From assembly GCA_038328575.1 (NCBI GenBank), contig JBBQMD010000007.1:1-64000 (forward strand): DNA of 64,000 nt. Reading direction: 5' to 3'. The position numbers and the translations under genes are program-made. The notes below the pieces were generated by a model that did not search any database, was not told the origin of the DNA, and saw nothing but the letters and a program-made list of their open reading frames with translations. How positions within the stretch are numbered: the stretch's first letter is position 1; each line of letters starts with the position of its first letter. This document shows, piece after piece, positions 44,201 to 52,436 of the stretch. This DNA comes from JACVCS01 sp038328575 (lineage in GTDB: Bacteria > Planctomycetota > Phycisphaerae > Phycisphaerales > UBA1924).

Positions 44201-45282
44201 AGCCGGATCACGGGGATATCCGCGTCTCGAAAAACCTGTGTGCGGGACCAAAGCTCATCCTCGACGGCGCTTGCGGAGAGGACAACCGCCTTGATGCCTC
44301 TAGTCAGGGCTGCTTCACGAGAAACCACAGGGATGTTCCAAGCACGCGTGCCATGGTGGGCGTCGTTGTCATCGATGATGCAGTCGATTCGAACACGGGG
44401 CTGGCAGAGCGCACTCGCTCCGATTCGAGTGTGTGCGCCAAGGCCGTAGATCGCGATCGGGTCGTGCCCTTGCTCTGCGCAGGCGTTGATGGCATTGGTG
44501 AGCGCGTGCGCGTAGGGATTGTCGGTGGCCACTCCGAGCAGTCGCTGACGGGCCAGGACGATCATCTCGCCGGGATCAAGCGAACGGTCAAAGGTTCTAG
44601 CGCGGGCCGCGTCGTTCTTGGTTGGCTCATGTCCGGCGAACCCGGTTTGCGCGCGAGCGAAGTACAGCAGGCAGTCGTCGAGGTCGCGTTGCTTGACGGA
44701 TGACCAGTAATCTGGCTCAGCCCGCCCGCCGCGCGTGAAATGGTCGTGGAAGTGGCCGAGGTCGGGGCGGAGCCAGAGAGCGCCGAGGCCGCGCGCGACC
44801 CAGTACAACTCGTTGTCGGCCCAGTTGTGGTGGTACTTGTCAAAGAGCGGGCCATTGCCTCCGTACATGGAATCTATCCACGCTCGCCCGAGAAAAGGCG
44901 ATCCGCAGTAGCGCCGGCTTGCAAGGTACTCGTCGGCGTGCGGCTGCATGACACCGAATGTGTCGGGGAAGTGCTCGAGGAACTGCTCGGCCAGTTGCCG
45001 AGCGGTGTGGTTCGGATCTGGAAGCATGTCGTCGCCGCCGGTGACGATGATCGGCGCTGACTGAGGGACGATCTGGCGGGTCAGCATGTTGACCGACCGC
45101 GCCCAGCCGGGATAGCCGTCGGACCAAACGCACAGGTCGGCGGGAATATCGCCCTTGGCAAAGTTCTGCAGGACCGCGGTGCGATAACCTCGCTCGCGCC
45201 AAACTGGAAGCACTTTGCGGCACTTCTCGGGATTGGCCGAGGGGATGGCGAACCAGACTTCGTGTGAGGCGGGTGTAGGCAT
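44149..45282 (-). CDS. Unrecognised glycan-island protein with Rossmann-like C-terminal module
   Basis: A 377-residue protein from the ATG at 45282. The N-terminal about 280 residues carry VWFAIPSANPEKCRKVLPVWRERGYRTAVLQN, VTGGDDMLPDPNHTARQL and GLGALWLRPDLGHFHDHFTRGG, a pattern reminiscent of a glycosyltransferase-like fold but not clearly a known family. The C-terminal about 90 residues (IAIYGLGAHTR ... CIIDDNDAHHGTRAWNIPVVS ... VVLSASAVEDELW ... IPVIRLY) match the module at the end of the FkbM protein at 45423-46460. GCCGATAAC lies 19 nt upstream. The 3' end overlaps the converging glycosyltransferase gene by 52 bp. Confidence 0.75.
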   Translation of the reverse strand: MPTPASHEVWFAIPSANPEKCRKVLPVWRERGYRTAVLQNFAKGDIPADLCVWSDGYPGWARSVNMLTRQIVPQSAPIIVTGGDDMLPDPNHTARQLAEQFLEHFPDTFGVMQPHADEYLASRRYCGSPFLGRAWIDSMYGGNGPLFDKYHHNWADNELYWVARGLGALWLRPDLGHFHDHFTRGGRAEPDYWSSVKQRDLDDCLLYFARAQTGFAGHEPTKNDAARARTFDRSLDPGEMIVLARQRLLGVATDNPYAHALTNAINACAEQGHDPIAIYGLGAHTRIGASALCQPRVRIDCIIDDNDAHHGTRAWNIPVVSREAALTRGIKAVVLSASAVEDELWSRTQVFRDADIPVIRLYAPPVASEQRTVSISL

Positions 45283-45301
45283 GCGCGATCTCCGGACCGG
45301 T

Positions 45302-45309
45302 GTTATCGG
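45302..45309 (-). promoter_or_regulatory. CCGATAAC box upstream of 45282 gene
   Basis: GCCGATAAC on the minus strand, 19 nt before the ATG at 45282. With the copy at 45408-45415 it forms an inverted pair (TGTTATCGG / CCGATAACA) across the divergent intergenic region. Confidence 0.5.
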
Positions 45310-45407
45310 CCCGGCAGGGGGGTTGAGTGCAGCCAACGCCACCCGGTTCAAGGCAAACCGCCGGCAAATGTTTTTGGGCCGGTGCTTGATGGACAACATC
45401 CTGACAC

Positions 45408-45415
45408 CCGATAAC
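45408..45415 (+). promoter_or_regulatory. CCGATAAC box before the FkbM gene
   Basis: CCGATAAC ends 7 nt before the ATG at 45423. It is the mirror copy of the box at 45302-45309. Confidence 0.5.
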
Positions 45416-45422
45416 AGCGTGG

Positions 45423-46460
45423 ATGCGGCTGCTCAACCACGACTCGTACGAATCGCTGACGCGCGTCTTTGATCAGGGCCGCGCAATCGTCGCGCTGGAC
45501 GTTGGCGCGAATGAGGGCGTGACCTCTCGTCGAATCCTGGAACTCTGGCCCAGCGCGCAGGTGTGGGCGTTTGAGCCATCGCCCAGTGTGCTGGCGACAT
45601 TGCGGGCAGTCGCGAACGAGCAAGCGTCGATGCGGGTCGTTCCAGCCGCGGTCGGCGCTCGGGAAGGGTTGGTCGAGTTTCACGTGACCGGGGACCACTG
45701 GTGCTCCAGCGTGCTCGCCCCGAGCGAACTTGGGAAGCGGTATTACGGCGCGTGGCTGGACGTGGCCCAGCGGGTCCAGGTGCCGCTGATCACGCTCGAC
45801 GACTGGTCGAGGCGTGAGGGCGTGTCGCATGTCGACCTCATCAAAGTCGATACTCAGGGCTATGACCTCGAAGTTCTCAAGGGCGCGGCCGGTTTGCTGC
45901 AATCCAGCGTGACCGCGGTCAACTGTGAGTTTCAGTTCGCGTCTGAGTACGAAGGGTGCTCGACGTTCTCGCAGATTGATCGGTTTCTGGGCGAGCTGGG
46001 CTTCTCGATGTACCAACTTCACGAGGTCTGGTCCAAGGGCAACGAAGAGCAGACTTCGTGCGGTGACGGCCTCTGGCTGAAATCCAGCGCGCTCAGCGCG
46101 CTGCGAGCTCGTCGTGACCTGCCCGATCTCACGCCCGCCGGACGCATCGGACGCGCGCTGCGCGAGCACGGCCAGTACTCGAGCGTCGCGATCTACGGCG
46201 CTGGCCGACACACCCGCCAGGCGCTGCCCGGGCTTGGCGAGCACGCCTCTCGCGTGGGCGCGGTCATCGACGATAACCCCGCGCTGCGTGGGAGCGTCAT
46301 CGAGGGCAAGCCCGTGATCTCTAGCGGCGAAGCTCTGCGCGTGGGCGTCAGCGCCGTGATCCTCTCAAGCGACACGCACGAGCCAGCGCTGTGGAAGGCG
46401 AGCTCGGTGCTTCGCGCCGCGGGCGTCAAGGTCGTCTCGCTGTACGGGCGTTATGAGTGA
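45423..46460 (+). CDS. FkbM-family methyltransferase with Rossmann-like C-terminal module
   Basis: 345 residues. The N-terminal about 220 residues are an FkbM-type class I methyltransferase: SAM motif IVALDVGANEGVTSRRIL, AFEPSPSVLATL, then VDLIKVDTQGYDLEVLKGAAGLL. FkbM enzymes O-methylate sugars or polyketides. From about 250 a second module starts: SVAIYGAGRHTRQALPGL, GAVIDDNPALRGSVIEGKPVIS, SAVILSSDTHEPALW, GVKVVSLYG. It is shared with the 44149 protein. The stop overlaps a GTG in-frame with the next FkbM gene. It probably methylates the glycan made by the island. Confidence 0.87.
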   Translation: MRLLNHDSYESLTRVFDQGRAIVALDVGANEGVTSRRILELWPSAQVWAFEPSPSVLATLRAVANEQASMRVVPAAVGAREGLVEFHVTGDHWCSSVLAPSELGKRYYGAWLDVAQRVQVPLITLDDWSRREGVSHVDLIKVDTQGYDLEVLKGAAGLLQSSVTAVNCEFQFASEYEGCSTFSQIDRFLGELGFSMYQLHEVWSKGNEEQTSCGDGLWLKSSALSALRARRDLPDLTPAGRIGRALREHGQYSSVAIYGAGRHTRQALPGLGEHASRVGAVIDDNPALRGSVIEGKPVISSGEALRVGVSAVILSSDTHEPALWKASSVLRAAGVKVVSLYGRYE

Positions 46461-46486
46461 CCGAAGGCTGGCCAGGGAGAATCAAC

Positions 46487-47224
46487 ATGCCGCAACGACG
46501 CGGGCTTGGCGAGGGTGATCGACAGTTGATTCAGGATTTGCGTGCCCACGGCTTCACGGCGCGGGTGATCTACGACATCGGCGCCGCGTGCGGCGGGTGG
46601 ACCCGCGCGGTCATGCAGGCATGCCCGGATGCGGAATACCACCTCTTTGAGCCGCTAGCGAATCATCGCGAGGACTATCGGCGCGAGCTGGGAGAGCTTG
46701 CTGGCGCAGACGCGGCCCACGCCGGGACGGTCCGGCTGCACGCCGTGGCGCTGGGTGAGACGAACGAGACGGTACACATGGCGATGACCGACGACGGCGT
46801 CGGCAGCAGCGTGCATCGCGTGGCGAGCGTCGCTTCGCAGCCGGTCGCGGTGCCGCTGGTGCGGCTGGATGAGTACGCCGCGAAGCACGCCCTCGCGAAG
46901 CCGGACATCGTGAAGATGGACGTGCAGGCCAGCGAGGATGCGATCTTGCGCGGCATGGGCGATCTGGTCGATCACGCGCAGGTGCTGATCATCGAGACGT
47001 GGCTGCGTCGGTGCTACGGGCCAAAGACGCCGCTGCTGACCGAGCTGGTGGCCACGCTGCGCGAGCGGGGGTTCACGTTCGTTCGCGTCATCGACGAGTA
47101 TTACAACGACCTGCACGAGCTCCTGGCGATGGACGCGGTGTTCGTGCGGCGCGAGCTCTTGGAGCGCATGCACGCGGCACCCGGCGAGCTGATCGAACGC
47201 ACGGAGTTGTTGGCGCGCGGCTGA
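46487..47224 (+). CDS. FkbM-family methyltransferase (second copy)
   Basis: A 245-residue methyltransferase: VIYDIGAACGGWTRAVMQ (SAM-binding), YHLFEPLANH, VPLVRLDEYAAKH and KPDIVKMDVQASEDAILRGMG, the FkbM hallmarks. It lacks the C-terminal module of its upstream neighbour. The ATG at 46487 has AGGGAG about 7 nt upstream; a GTG at 46457 that overlaps the previous stop is an alternative. It is likely cotranscribed with its neighbours, adding a second methyl group to the island glycan. Confidence 0.87.
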   Translation: MPQRRGLGEGDRQLIQDLRAHGFTARVIYDIGAACGGWTRAVMQACPDAEYHLFEPLANHREDYRRELGELAGADAAHAGTVRLHAVALGETNETVHMAMTDDGVGSSVHRVASVASQPVAVPLVRLDEYAAKHALAKPDIVKMDVQASEDAILRGMGDLVDHAQVLIIETWLRRCYGPKTPLLTELVATLRERGFTFVRVIDEYYNDLHELLAMDAVFVRRELLERMHAAPGELIERTELLARG

Positions 47225-47260
47225 ATGATGGACGAGTCTTCCGGGTGATTGGAGAAGCAC

Positions 47261-48316
47261 ATGCTCACGTTGGTCACAGGTTCTTCGGGGCTCATCGGTT
47301 CGGAGGCCGTCGCGTTCTTTGATGCGAAGGGCTTTGATGTCGTCGGTGTTGACAACAACATGCGCCGCGATCTCTTCGGGCCCAAGGGCGACACGACGCT
47401 GAACCGCCAGCGGCTGGAGCGTGAGTGCAGGCGGTTCACGCATCGCACGCTCGACATTCGTGATCGCGAGGCGATGGACACCCTGTTCCGCGATCTGCCG
47501 ATCGAGCTTGTCATTCACAGTGCTGCGCAGCCGAGCCACGATCTGGCCGCGAGCCGGCCCTTCGACGACTTCGAGATCAACGCGATGGGCACGCTCAACT
47601 TGCTGGAGGCCACGCGCCGTCACCGGCCAGACGCGGTGTTCATTCACGTTTCGACGAACAAGGTCTATGGCGACGGGCCGAACGCCATCCCCCTGACCGA
47701 ACTGCCCACGCGCTTCGACTTCGCAGACCCGGCGTTTGAGCAGGGCATCGACGAGACGTTCTCGATCGATCGGACGACCCACTCGCTCTTCGGCGCCAGC
47801 AAAGCGGCGGGCGATCTGATGGCCCAGGAATACGGACGATACTTCGGGATGAAGACCGGCGTGTTCCGCGGCGGATGCCTGACCGGCCCGCAGCACGCGG
47901 GCGTCGAGCTCCACGGATTCTTGAACTACCTGATCCACTGCGTGATGAACGAGCGCGGGTACACCGTGTTCGGATACAAGGGCAAGCAGGTGCGCGATCA
48001 GATCCACTGTCACGACGTGATCAGCGCGTTCTGGGAGTTCGCACAGTCGCCGCGCCCGGGCGAGGTGTACAACATCGGCGGCGGAAAGGCGAACGCGGCC
48101 TCACTCTCCGAGTGCGTCGACATGGTCGCCCGCACGACCGGCAAGCGGCTCCAGACCACCTACGACCCGCGCAACCGCACCGGCGACCACATCTGCTACT
48201 ACACCAACATGCAGAAGTTCCGCGCGCACTATCCGTCATGGAAGCAGACGTACTCGCTGGAGGCGATCGTGAAGCAGATGTGCGACCAGCAGATGTCGAT
48301 CCGCGAAGTGGCGTGA
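47261..48316 (+). CDS. NAD-dependent sugar epimerase, CDP-paratose 2-epimerase-like
   Basis: A 351-residue extended SDR: TLVTGSSGLIGSEAV (NAD site), VIHSAAQPSHD, VSTNKVYGDGPN and a long C-terminal half with YNIGGGKANAASLSEC. These fit CDP-tyvelose/paratose epimerase relatives. The active-site YxxxK motif appears as LFGASK, so the usual Tyr is Phe. In this subgroup that variation may be normal, but it leaves the catalytic acid/base uncertain. It is the last gene of the FkbM-FkbM-epimerase operon, with GGAG about 7 nt before the ATG at 47261. It would change a sugar nucleotide for the glycan. Confidence 0.85.
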   Translation: MLTLVTGSSGLIGSEAVAFFDAKGFDVVGVDNNMRRDLFGPKGDTTLNRQRLERECRRFTHRTLDIRDREAMDTLFRDLPIELVIHSAAQPSHDLAASRPFDDFEINAMGTLNLLEATRRHRPDAVFIHVSTNKVYGDGPNAIPLTELPTRFDFADPAFEQGIDETFSIDRTTHSLFGASKAAGDLMAQEYGRYFGMKTGVFRGGCLTGPQHAGVELHGFLNYLIHCVMNERGYTVFGYKGKQVRDQIHCHDVISAFWEFAQSPRPGEVYNIGGGKANAASLSECVDMVARTTGKRLQTTYDPRNRTGDHICYYTNMQKFRAHYPSWKQTYSLEAIVKQMCDQQMSIREVA

Positions 48317-48317
48317 A

Positions 48318-48602
48318 TCACGTGATTCTGCTGTGGATTTCCGCCCCACACGCTGCCCAGTTGGGCAGCACGGGTCCCAGGCCGCGATCAACCCGTGCAA
48401 CGAGCGATCGCGCGGGCTTGCCTAGCGGGTCGGCTTTCGGCGCGAGGGATTCGCGCCGCGGATGCTCGAAATCAATGGCATGTGGGAAGACCATGTGATC
48501 TTCGGGAAGCTTGTCGATGAGCATCAGGCCGAGAGCATTGGCCGCATCGAGCGTTAAACAGACTGGCACGTCGATCGCGCCGCCGCTCTGCGAGCGAGGC
48601 AA
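48318..48602 (-). CDS. Possible small hypothetical protein downstream of argB
   Basis: A 94-residue frame starts 12 bp after the argB stop on the same strand (MPRSQSGGAIDVPVCLTLDAANALGLMLIDK). GC at third positions is only moderately high (roughly two thirds by eye), so it may be coding, but there are no family features. If real it would be cotranscribed with argB. The stop lies 2 bp from the end of the epimerase gene. Confidence 0.4.
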   Translation of the reverse strand: MPRSQSGGAIDVPVCLTLDAANALGLMLIDKLPEDHMVFPHAIDFEHPRRESLAPKADPLGKPARSLVARVDRGLGPVLPNWAACGAEIHSRIT

Positions 48603-48614
48603 CCTCGGTGTCTG

Positions 48615-49511
48615 TTACGCGCCGCCGCGGATCCACGTCCCCGGTGTGTCCGCGTGCTCCAGCGCCGCCGCGAGCGTTGCCAGCGGGACGCGCCCGTCGA
48701 TTATGCATACGAGACGGCAGCCGGCGTCCAGCGCTTCGAGGCAACCTTGAAGCTTGGGGAGCATGCCGCCATCGATTGCGCCAAGAGTGATCAGCGGGTT
48801 GATCTGCGCCGCAGTGAGCGTCGCCAGCGCGGTTGTGGGGTCTTTGGGATCACTGCGCACTCCCCGCGTGTCGGAGACCATGATGAAGCGATCCGCCCGC
48901 AACGCGCGGGCGACCGTGCCCGCGGCGAGGTCCGCATTCACGTTGAGCTTGGCGGGCTCGAGCGCGTCAGGGTCCAAGTCCATCGCGATCGGTGCGACCA
49001 CGGGAACGAGGCCCTGAAGCGTGAGGCCATCAAGGATTGCGGTCGCGACGCCCTCGACGGGCACGCGCCCGACGAGGCCCAGGTCCACCGGCGGATCGCC
49101 GGGCTTACCGGTGTCGGTGGTACGCCTCGCGCTGAGCACGCACGAGCCTAGCGAGTGCAGCCCAAGGGCCGGAGCGCCGGCGTCGGCGATGAGGCCGACA
49201 AGCTGCGGGTTGACGACGCGACAAAGCACTCGCTCCGCGACTCGAAGCGTCGCGACGTCGGTGTACCGCTGGCCAGCGACGAAGCGGACGGGAATGCCCG
49301 CGCTGGTCATGGCGGCGGAGATGGCCTTGCCCCCGCCGTGAACGACGACGACCCGGGCGCCCATGGTGTTGAGCAGCGCGACATCGCGGGCCACCAGCGC
49401 GAGCCGGGCGGGGTCGTCTTGAATGGAGCCGCCGAGCTTCACGACGATGCGCTGGGCGCGCAGTCGCAAGAGCGCGGCGGGGACAAGCAGATCCTCACTG
49501 GCCAGGGGCAT
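48615..49511 (-). CDS. argB: Acetylglutamate kinase
   Basis: A 298-residue amino-acid kinase: IVVKLGGSIQDD, VVVVHGGGKAIS, FVAGQRYTD, KLNVNADLAAGTVARAL and TLGAIDGGMLPKL, diagnostic for ArgB. It phosphorylates N-acetylglutamate in the second step of arginine biosynthesis. TATGTT ends 5 nt before the ATG, matching the leaderless pattern. It is divergent from the ABC transporter with about 58 bp between the starts. No other arg genes are next to it. Confidence 0.95.
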   Translation of the reverse strand: MPLASEDLLVPAALLRLRAQRIVVKLGGSIQDDPARLALVARDVALLNTMGARVVVVHGGGKAISAAMTSAGIPVRFVAGQRYTDVATLRVAERVLCRVVNPQLVGLIADAGAPALGLHSLGSCVLSARRTTDTGKPGDPPVDLGLVGRVPVEGVATAILDGLTLQGLVPVVAPIAMDLDPDALEPAKLNVNADLAAGTVARALRADRFIMVSDTRGVRSDPKDPTTALATLTAAQINPLITLGAIDGGMLPKLQGCLEALDAGCRLVCIIDGRVPLATLAAALEHADTPGTWIRGGA

Positions 49512-49569
49512 GCAGAAACATAGCCCGACGCGATTGCGGGCCGATCAGCCCGATATCATCCGCGACGAC

Positions 49570-51552
49570 ATGGCAGACTTCTGGCATCTTGCGCGCCTGC
49601 TGCTCAACGAGCGAAGGCTGCTGATCCTCAGCGTGATCTTCGCGTTCATCGGCGCCGGCGGGCTCGGCGCTGGTCTGCTGGCACTGGCCCCGGTGGTCGA
49701 CACGATCCTGGACCCGGTCAACGGCAAGAGCCTTCCAACCCTCGCGAGCGATCTCAACGCTCGCATCGGCGGGCACATCCCCGCTCAGTGGATTGACGGG
49801 CTCCCGACCGGGAAGTTTGAGGCGGTCTTCTGGATCGTAATCGGGCTCGGGGTGCTGGCGGTCATCGGCGCCATGTGCAACTTCATGCACGCGTTTCTAT
49901 CGATGACGCTCATCGGGCGGACTGTGGCACGGATCCGCGACAACGTGTTCGGGCATGTGACGCACATGCCGCTGCGGGCGATCACGCTGGGCGGCCCCAG
50001 CGATTTCGTTTCGCGCGTGGTGTATGACACCGGCCAGGTGGGCTCGGGGTTCAGCGGCATCTTGTCCAAGGCGCTGTCGCAGGTGCTCAAAGGTGCCTTC
50101 GCGGTCGGAGCCGCGGCGATCGCCGATTGGCGGCTGACGCTCGCGGCGCTCCCGCTGGCGTTGATCAGCGGCGCGTTCATCCGATGGACCGGCAAGCGCG
50201 TCCGGCGCGCCGCCCGCGGCGGGCTGGAGGCCTTCGGCGAGCTCTACCGAACAAGCTCCGAGGTTGTTCAGCACATGCGCGTAGTCAAGACCTCGACCAG
50301 CGAGACAGTGGAAGAGGGCCGCTTTCACACGATCAACATGGAGGCCTTGCGCCAGGACATGCGGGTGCGCTCGATGCGCTCGATCGCCAGCCCGGTTGTT
50401 GAAGTGATGGCGCTCGTCGTGCTCGGCGCGCTGACGCTGGTGGCGGTCAAGCTGATCATGGACGGGCACCTGAACCGTGCCGACTTCGTCATTGTGCTGA
50501 GCGCGCTGGCGATTGCCGGCGCGTCGCTCAAGCCGCTGACGAGCCTGCAGCATGACTTGCAGGCCTCCGGCGCCGCCGCGACCCGCATCATGGAAGTGCT
50601 GCGCCAGCGGCGCGAGGACGACGGGCCGCCAAAGCCCGTGCTGGCCCGCCATCGCGTCTCGATCCGGTTCGAAGGCGTGACGTTCACCTACCCGGGCGGC
50701 AACGAGCCGTCGGTTGCGGGCGTGGAACTGCTCATCAACCAAGGCGAGACGGTCGCCTTTGTCGGGCCCAACGGCTCGGGCAAGACCACGCTCCTCTCGC
50801 TCATCCCCCGCTTGTTCGATCCGGACGAGGCCAAGCCGGGTGTTCGCAACGCCGGGCGCGTGCTGATCGACGATGTGGACGTTCGCGGCGTGTCGCTGAA
50901 GTCGCTGCGCGAGCAGATCGGGGTGGTCACGCAAGAGACCGTCATGTTCAAGGGCTCGATTCGCCAGAACATCGCCTATGGCATGCCCGGGGCCGGTGAT
51001 TCCCAAGTCGCCGACGCCGCGCGGCGCGCTCGCGCGACGGACTTCATCGAGACCAAGCCCGGCGGGCTGGCCTTTCAGCTGGGCGAGCAAGGCACCGGCC
51101 TCAGCGGCGGGCAACGCCAGCGCATCGCCATCGCCCGCGCAATCCTGCGCGACCCCGCAATCCTGATCCTTGACGAAGCCACCAGCATGATCGATGCCGA
51201 CAGCGAGGCGAAGATCAGCGAGGCCCTCGCTGAGTTCTCGCGCGGGCGTACATGCCTGATCGTCGCGCACCGCCTGAGCACGGTCGTACACGCCGACCGC
51301 ATCGTCGTGATGGACAAGGGGCGCATCGTGGACATCGGCAAGCACGCGGACCTGCTGGAACGGTCGGAGGTCTACCGATTGATCGCGCAGAATCAGTTGT
51401 TCAAAGCCCGCCCGGAGGCCAGGGCTGAATCGATTGAGGGCGGGGTGCGCGCCCCCGGCGAGAAGCTCGCAGTGGAAGCGAAGCCCGAAGTCGCCGGTGA
51501 ACGCCACAGAGAGGTCGCTTCCGCGACGCCCGCTGCGCCGGGCGAACGCTGA
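49570..51552 (+). CDS. MsbA-like ABC exporter (fused permease and ATPase)
   Basis: 660 residues. The N-terminal about 330 residues form the six-helix exporter membrane domain (starts MADFWHLARLLLNERRLLILSVIFAFIGAGGLGAG). From about 365 comes the nucleotide-binding domain with Walker A GPNGSGKTT, signature LSGGQRQRIAIARAI and Walker B ILILDEATS. It resembles MsbA-type lipid or glycolipid flippases. A C-terminal extension of about 50 residues is Ala/Glu rich. TATCAT lies 10 nt before the ATG; an upstream ATG at 49510 would add 20 residues of argB-antisense sequence. It could export the lipid-linked island glycan. Confidence 0.9.
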   Translation: MADFWHLARLLLNERRLLILSVIFAFIGAGGLGAGLLALAPVVDTILDPVNGKSLPTLASDLNARIGGHIPAQWIDGLPTGKFEAVFWIVIGLGVLAVIGAMCNFMHAFLSMTLIGRTVARIRDNVFGHVTHMPLRAITLGGPSDFVSRVVYDTGQVGSGFSGILSKALSQVLKGAFAVGAAAIADWRLTLAALPLALISGAFIRWTGKRVRRAARGGLEAFGELYRTSSEVVQHMRVVKTSTSETVEEGRFHTINMEALRQDMRVRSMRSIASPVVEVMALVVLGALTLVAVKLIMDGHLNRADFVIVLSALAIAGASLKPLTSLQHDLQASGAAATRIMEVLRQRREDDGPPKPVLARHRVSIRFEGVTFTYPGGNEPSVAGVELLINQGETVAFVGPNGSGKTTLLSLIPRLFDPDEAKPGVRNAGRVLIDDVDVRGVSLKSLREQIGVVTQETVMFKGSIRQNIAYGMPGAGDSQVADAARRARATDFIETKPGGLAFQLGEQGTGLSGGQRQRIAIARAILRDPAILILDEATSMIDADSEAKISEALAEFSRGRTCLIVAHRLSTVVHADRIVVMDKGRIVDIGKHADLLERSEVYRLIAQNQLFKARPEARAESIEGGVRAPGEKLAVEAKPEVAGERHREVASATPAAPGER

Positions 51553-51579
51553 CTGTTGTTTGGCTTACACTTGCGTCGC

Positions 51580-51612
51580 GCGACCTTGCACTCGCGACTC
51601 CGCGTCGCGCGG
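51580..51612. repeat. Intergenic ACTCGCGACTC word
   Basis: GCACTCGCGACTCCGCGTCGC just before the tRNA carries the inverse of the GAGTCGCGAGT word seen at 5479, 11875 and 13876. Confidence 0.45.
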
Positions 51613-51613
51613 C

Positions 51614-51686
51614 GGCCCCATAGCTCAGCGGTTAGAGCAGGCGACTCATAATCGCTTGGTCCTCGGTTCGAGTCCGAGTGGGGCCA
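51614..51686 (+). tRNA. tRNA-Ile2 (anticodon CAU, lysidine-type)
   Basis: A full cloverleaf: acceptor GGCCCCA/TGGGGCC, D arm GCTC-GAGC, anticodon loop CTCATAA, T arm CTCGG/CCGAG with TTCGAGT. CAU alone could mean Met, but the sequence is close to E. coli ileX around the D and anticodon arms (GGCGACTCATAATCGCTTGGTC). It would therefore be read as Ile after TilS adds lysidine, for AUA codons. CCA is not encoded. Confidence 0.9.
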
Positions 51687-51700
51687 TTTCGCGCTCAAGA

Positions 51701-51901
51701 TCACCCGCCGCCAACAAGCGTCACGATCTCCAGCGTGTCGCCCTCGTTGAGCGTCGTGGTCGCGTGCGCCGCTTTGCGGATGAGCGTGCGGTTCAGCTCG
51801 ACGGCGCAGGCCGCGTGTGCGAGGTTGAGTGCTTCCAGGAGCGTGAGGACGGTCGCCCCCGCGGGCAGCTCGCGTCGCTCGGCGTTGACAATGACGGTCA
51901 T
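51701..51901 (-). CDS. thiS: Sulfur carrier protein ThiS
   Basis: 66 residues of ubiquitin-like fold: MTVIVNAERRELPAGATVLTLLEALNL, VELNRTLIRK, and the C-terminal VTLVGGG needed for adenylation and thiocarboxylation by ThiF. It delivers sulfur for the thiazole ring of thiamine. TACCCT ends 5 nt before the ATG, a leaderless signature. No thiG is adjacent. The window's TPP riboswitch (1-78) is not upstream of this gene. Confidence 0.92.
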   Translation of the reverse strand: MTVIVNAERRELPAGATVLTLLEALNLAHAACAVELNRTLIRKAAHATTTLNEGDTLEIVTLVGGG

Positions 51902-51984
51902 GCCACAGGGTATGGTCCGGACGTCGCCCGCCAGCGTCCGCTCCCCACCCCGGCCCGTGGCGCTTCGCCCGGGTACAGTTTGCG

Positions 51985-52374
51985 ATGCAGATGACCACTA
52001 CGTGCATGAGCGGTGCTGTCCGGGTGTGCGAAAGCGAGACGGCGGTCGTTGAGCCCCCGCCGCCCGCGCAAGAGGCGACGCCAGAGAAGAGCCCGCGCCC
52101 CGCAGGTGCGGAGCCGAAACGGTCGCACCCGCGTATGGACGAGCTGCCGCCCTTCAAGGTGCTGCTGCACAACGACGACCATAATGACATGGGCCACGTG
52201 TTGGAGACGCTGGTGGAGCTGTTCCGATTTTCCGAGCAGCGGGCATGGGCGCTCATGCTGGAAGCGCACACGAAGGGCCTGGCCATGGTGATGGTCACCC
52301 ATCGCGAACGCGCCGAGCTCGCGGCGGAGCAACTTCACTCCAAGGGCCTGATCGCAACAATCGAAGCGGCGTAA
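51985..52374 (+). CDS. clpS: ClpS, adaptor of the ClpAP protease
   Basis: 129 residues. The C-terminal about 80 are the ClpS fold with PFKVLLHNDDHNDMGHVLETL (N-degron pocket), AWALMLEAHTKGLAMV and ERAELAAEQLHSKGL. It hands N-degron substrates to ClpA. The N-terminal about 45 residues are a longer Pro/Ala/Glu extension than in E. coli. TACAGT ends 5 nt before this ATG, which supports the long start over ATG 52006. Confidence 0.93.
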   Translation: MQMTTTCMSGAVRVCESETAVVEPPPPAQEATPEKSPRPAGAEPKRSHPRMDELPPFKVLLHNDDHNDMGHVLETLVELFRFSEQRAWALMLEAHTKGLAMVMVTHRERAELAAEQLHSKGLIATIEAA

Positions 52375-52436
52375 GGGTCTCAACGCGGAGCACATGAGCC
52401 AGCCGCGGCCCACCAGAAAACTCCGGAGTCGTTGCG

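Noticed and set aside
51614..51686. Elongator tRNA-Met
   Set aside because: The anticodon is CAU, but D-arm and anticodon-arm sequence match the lysidine-type tRNA-Ile2 (E. coli ileX) much better than elongator Met.
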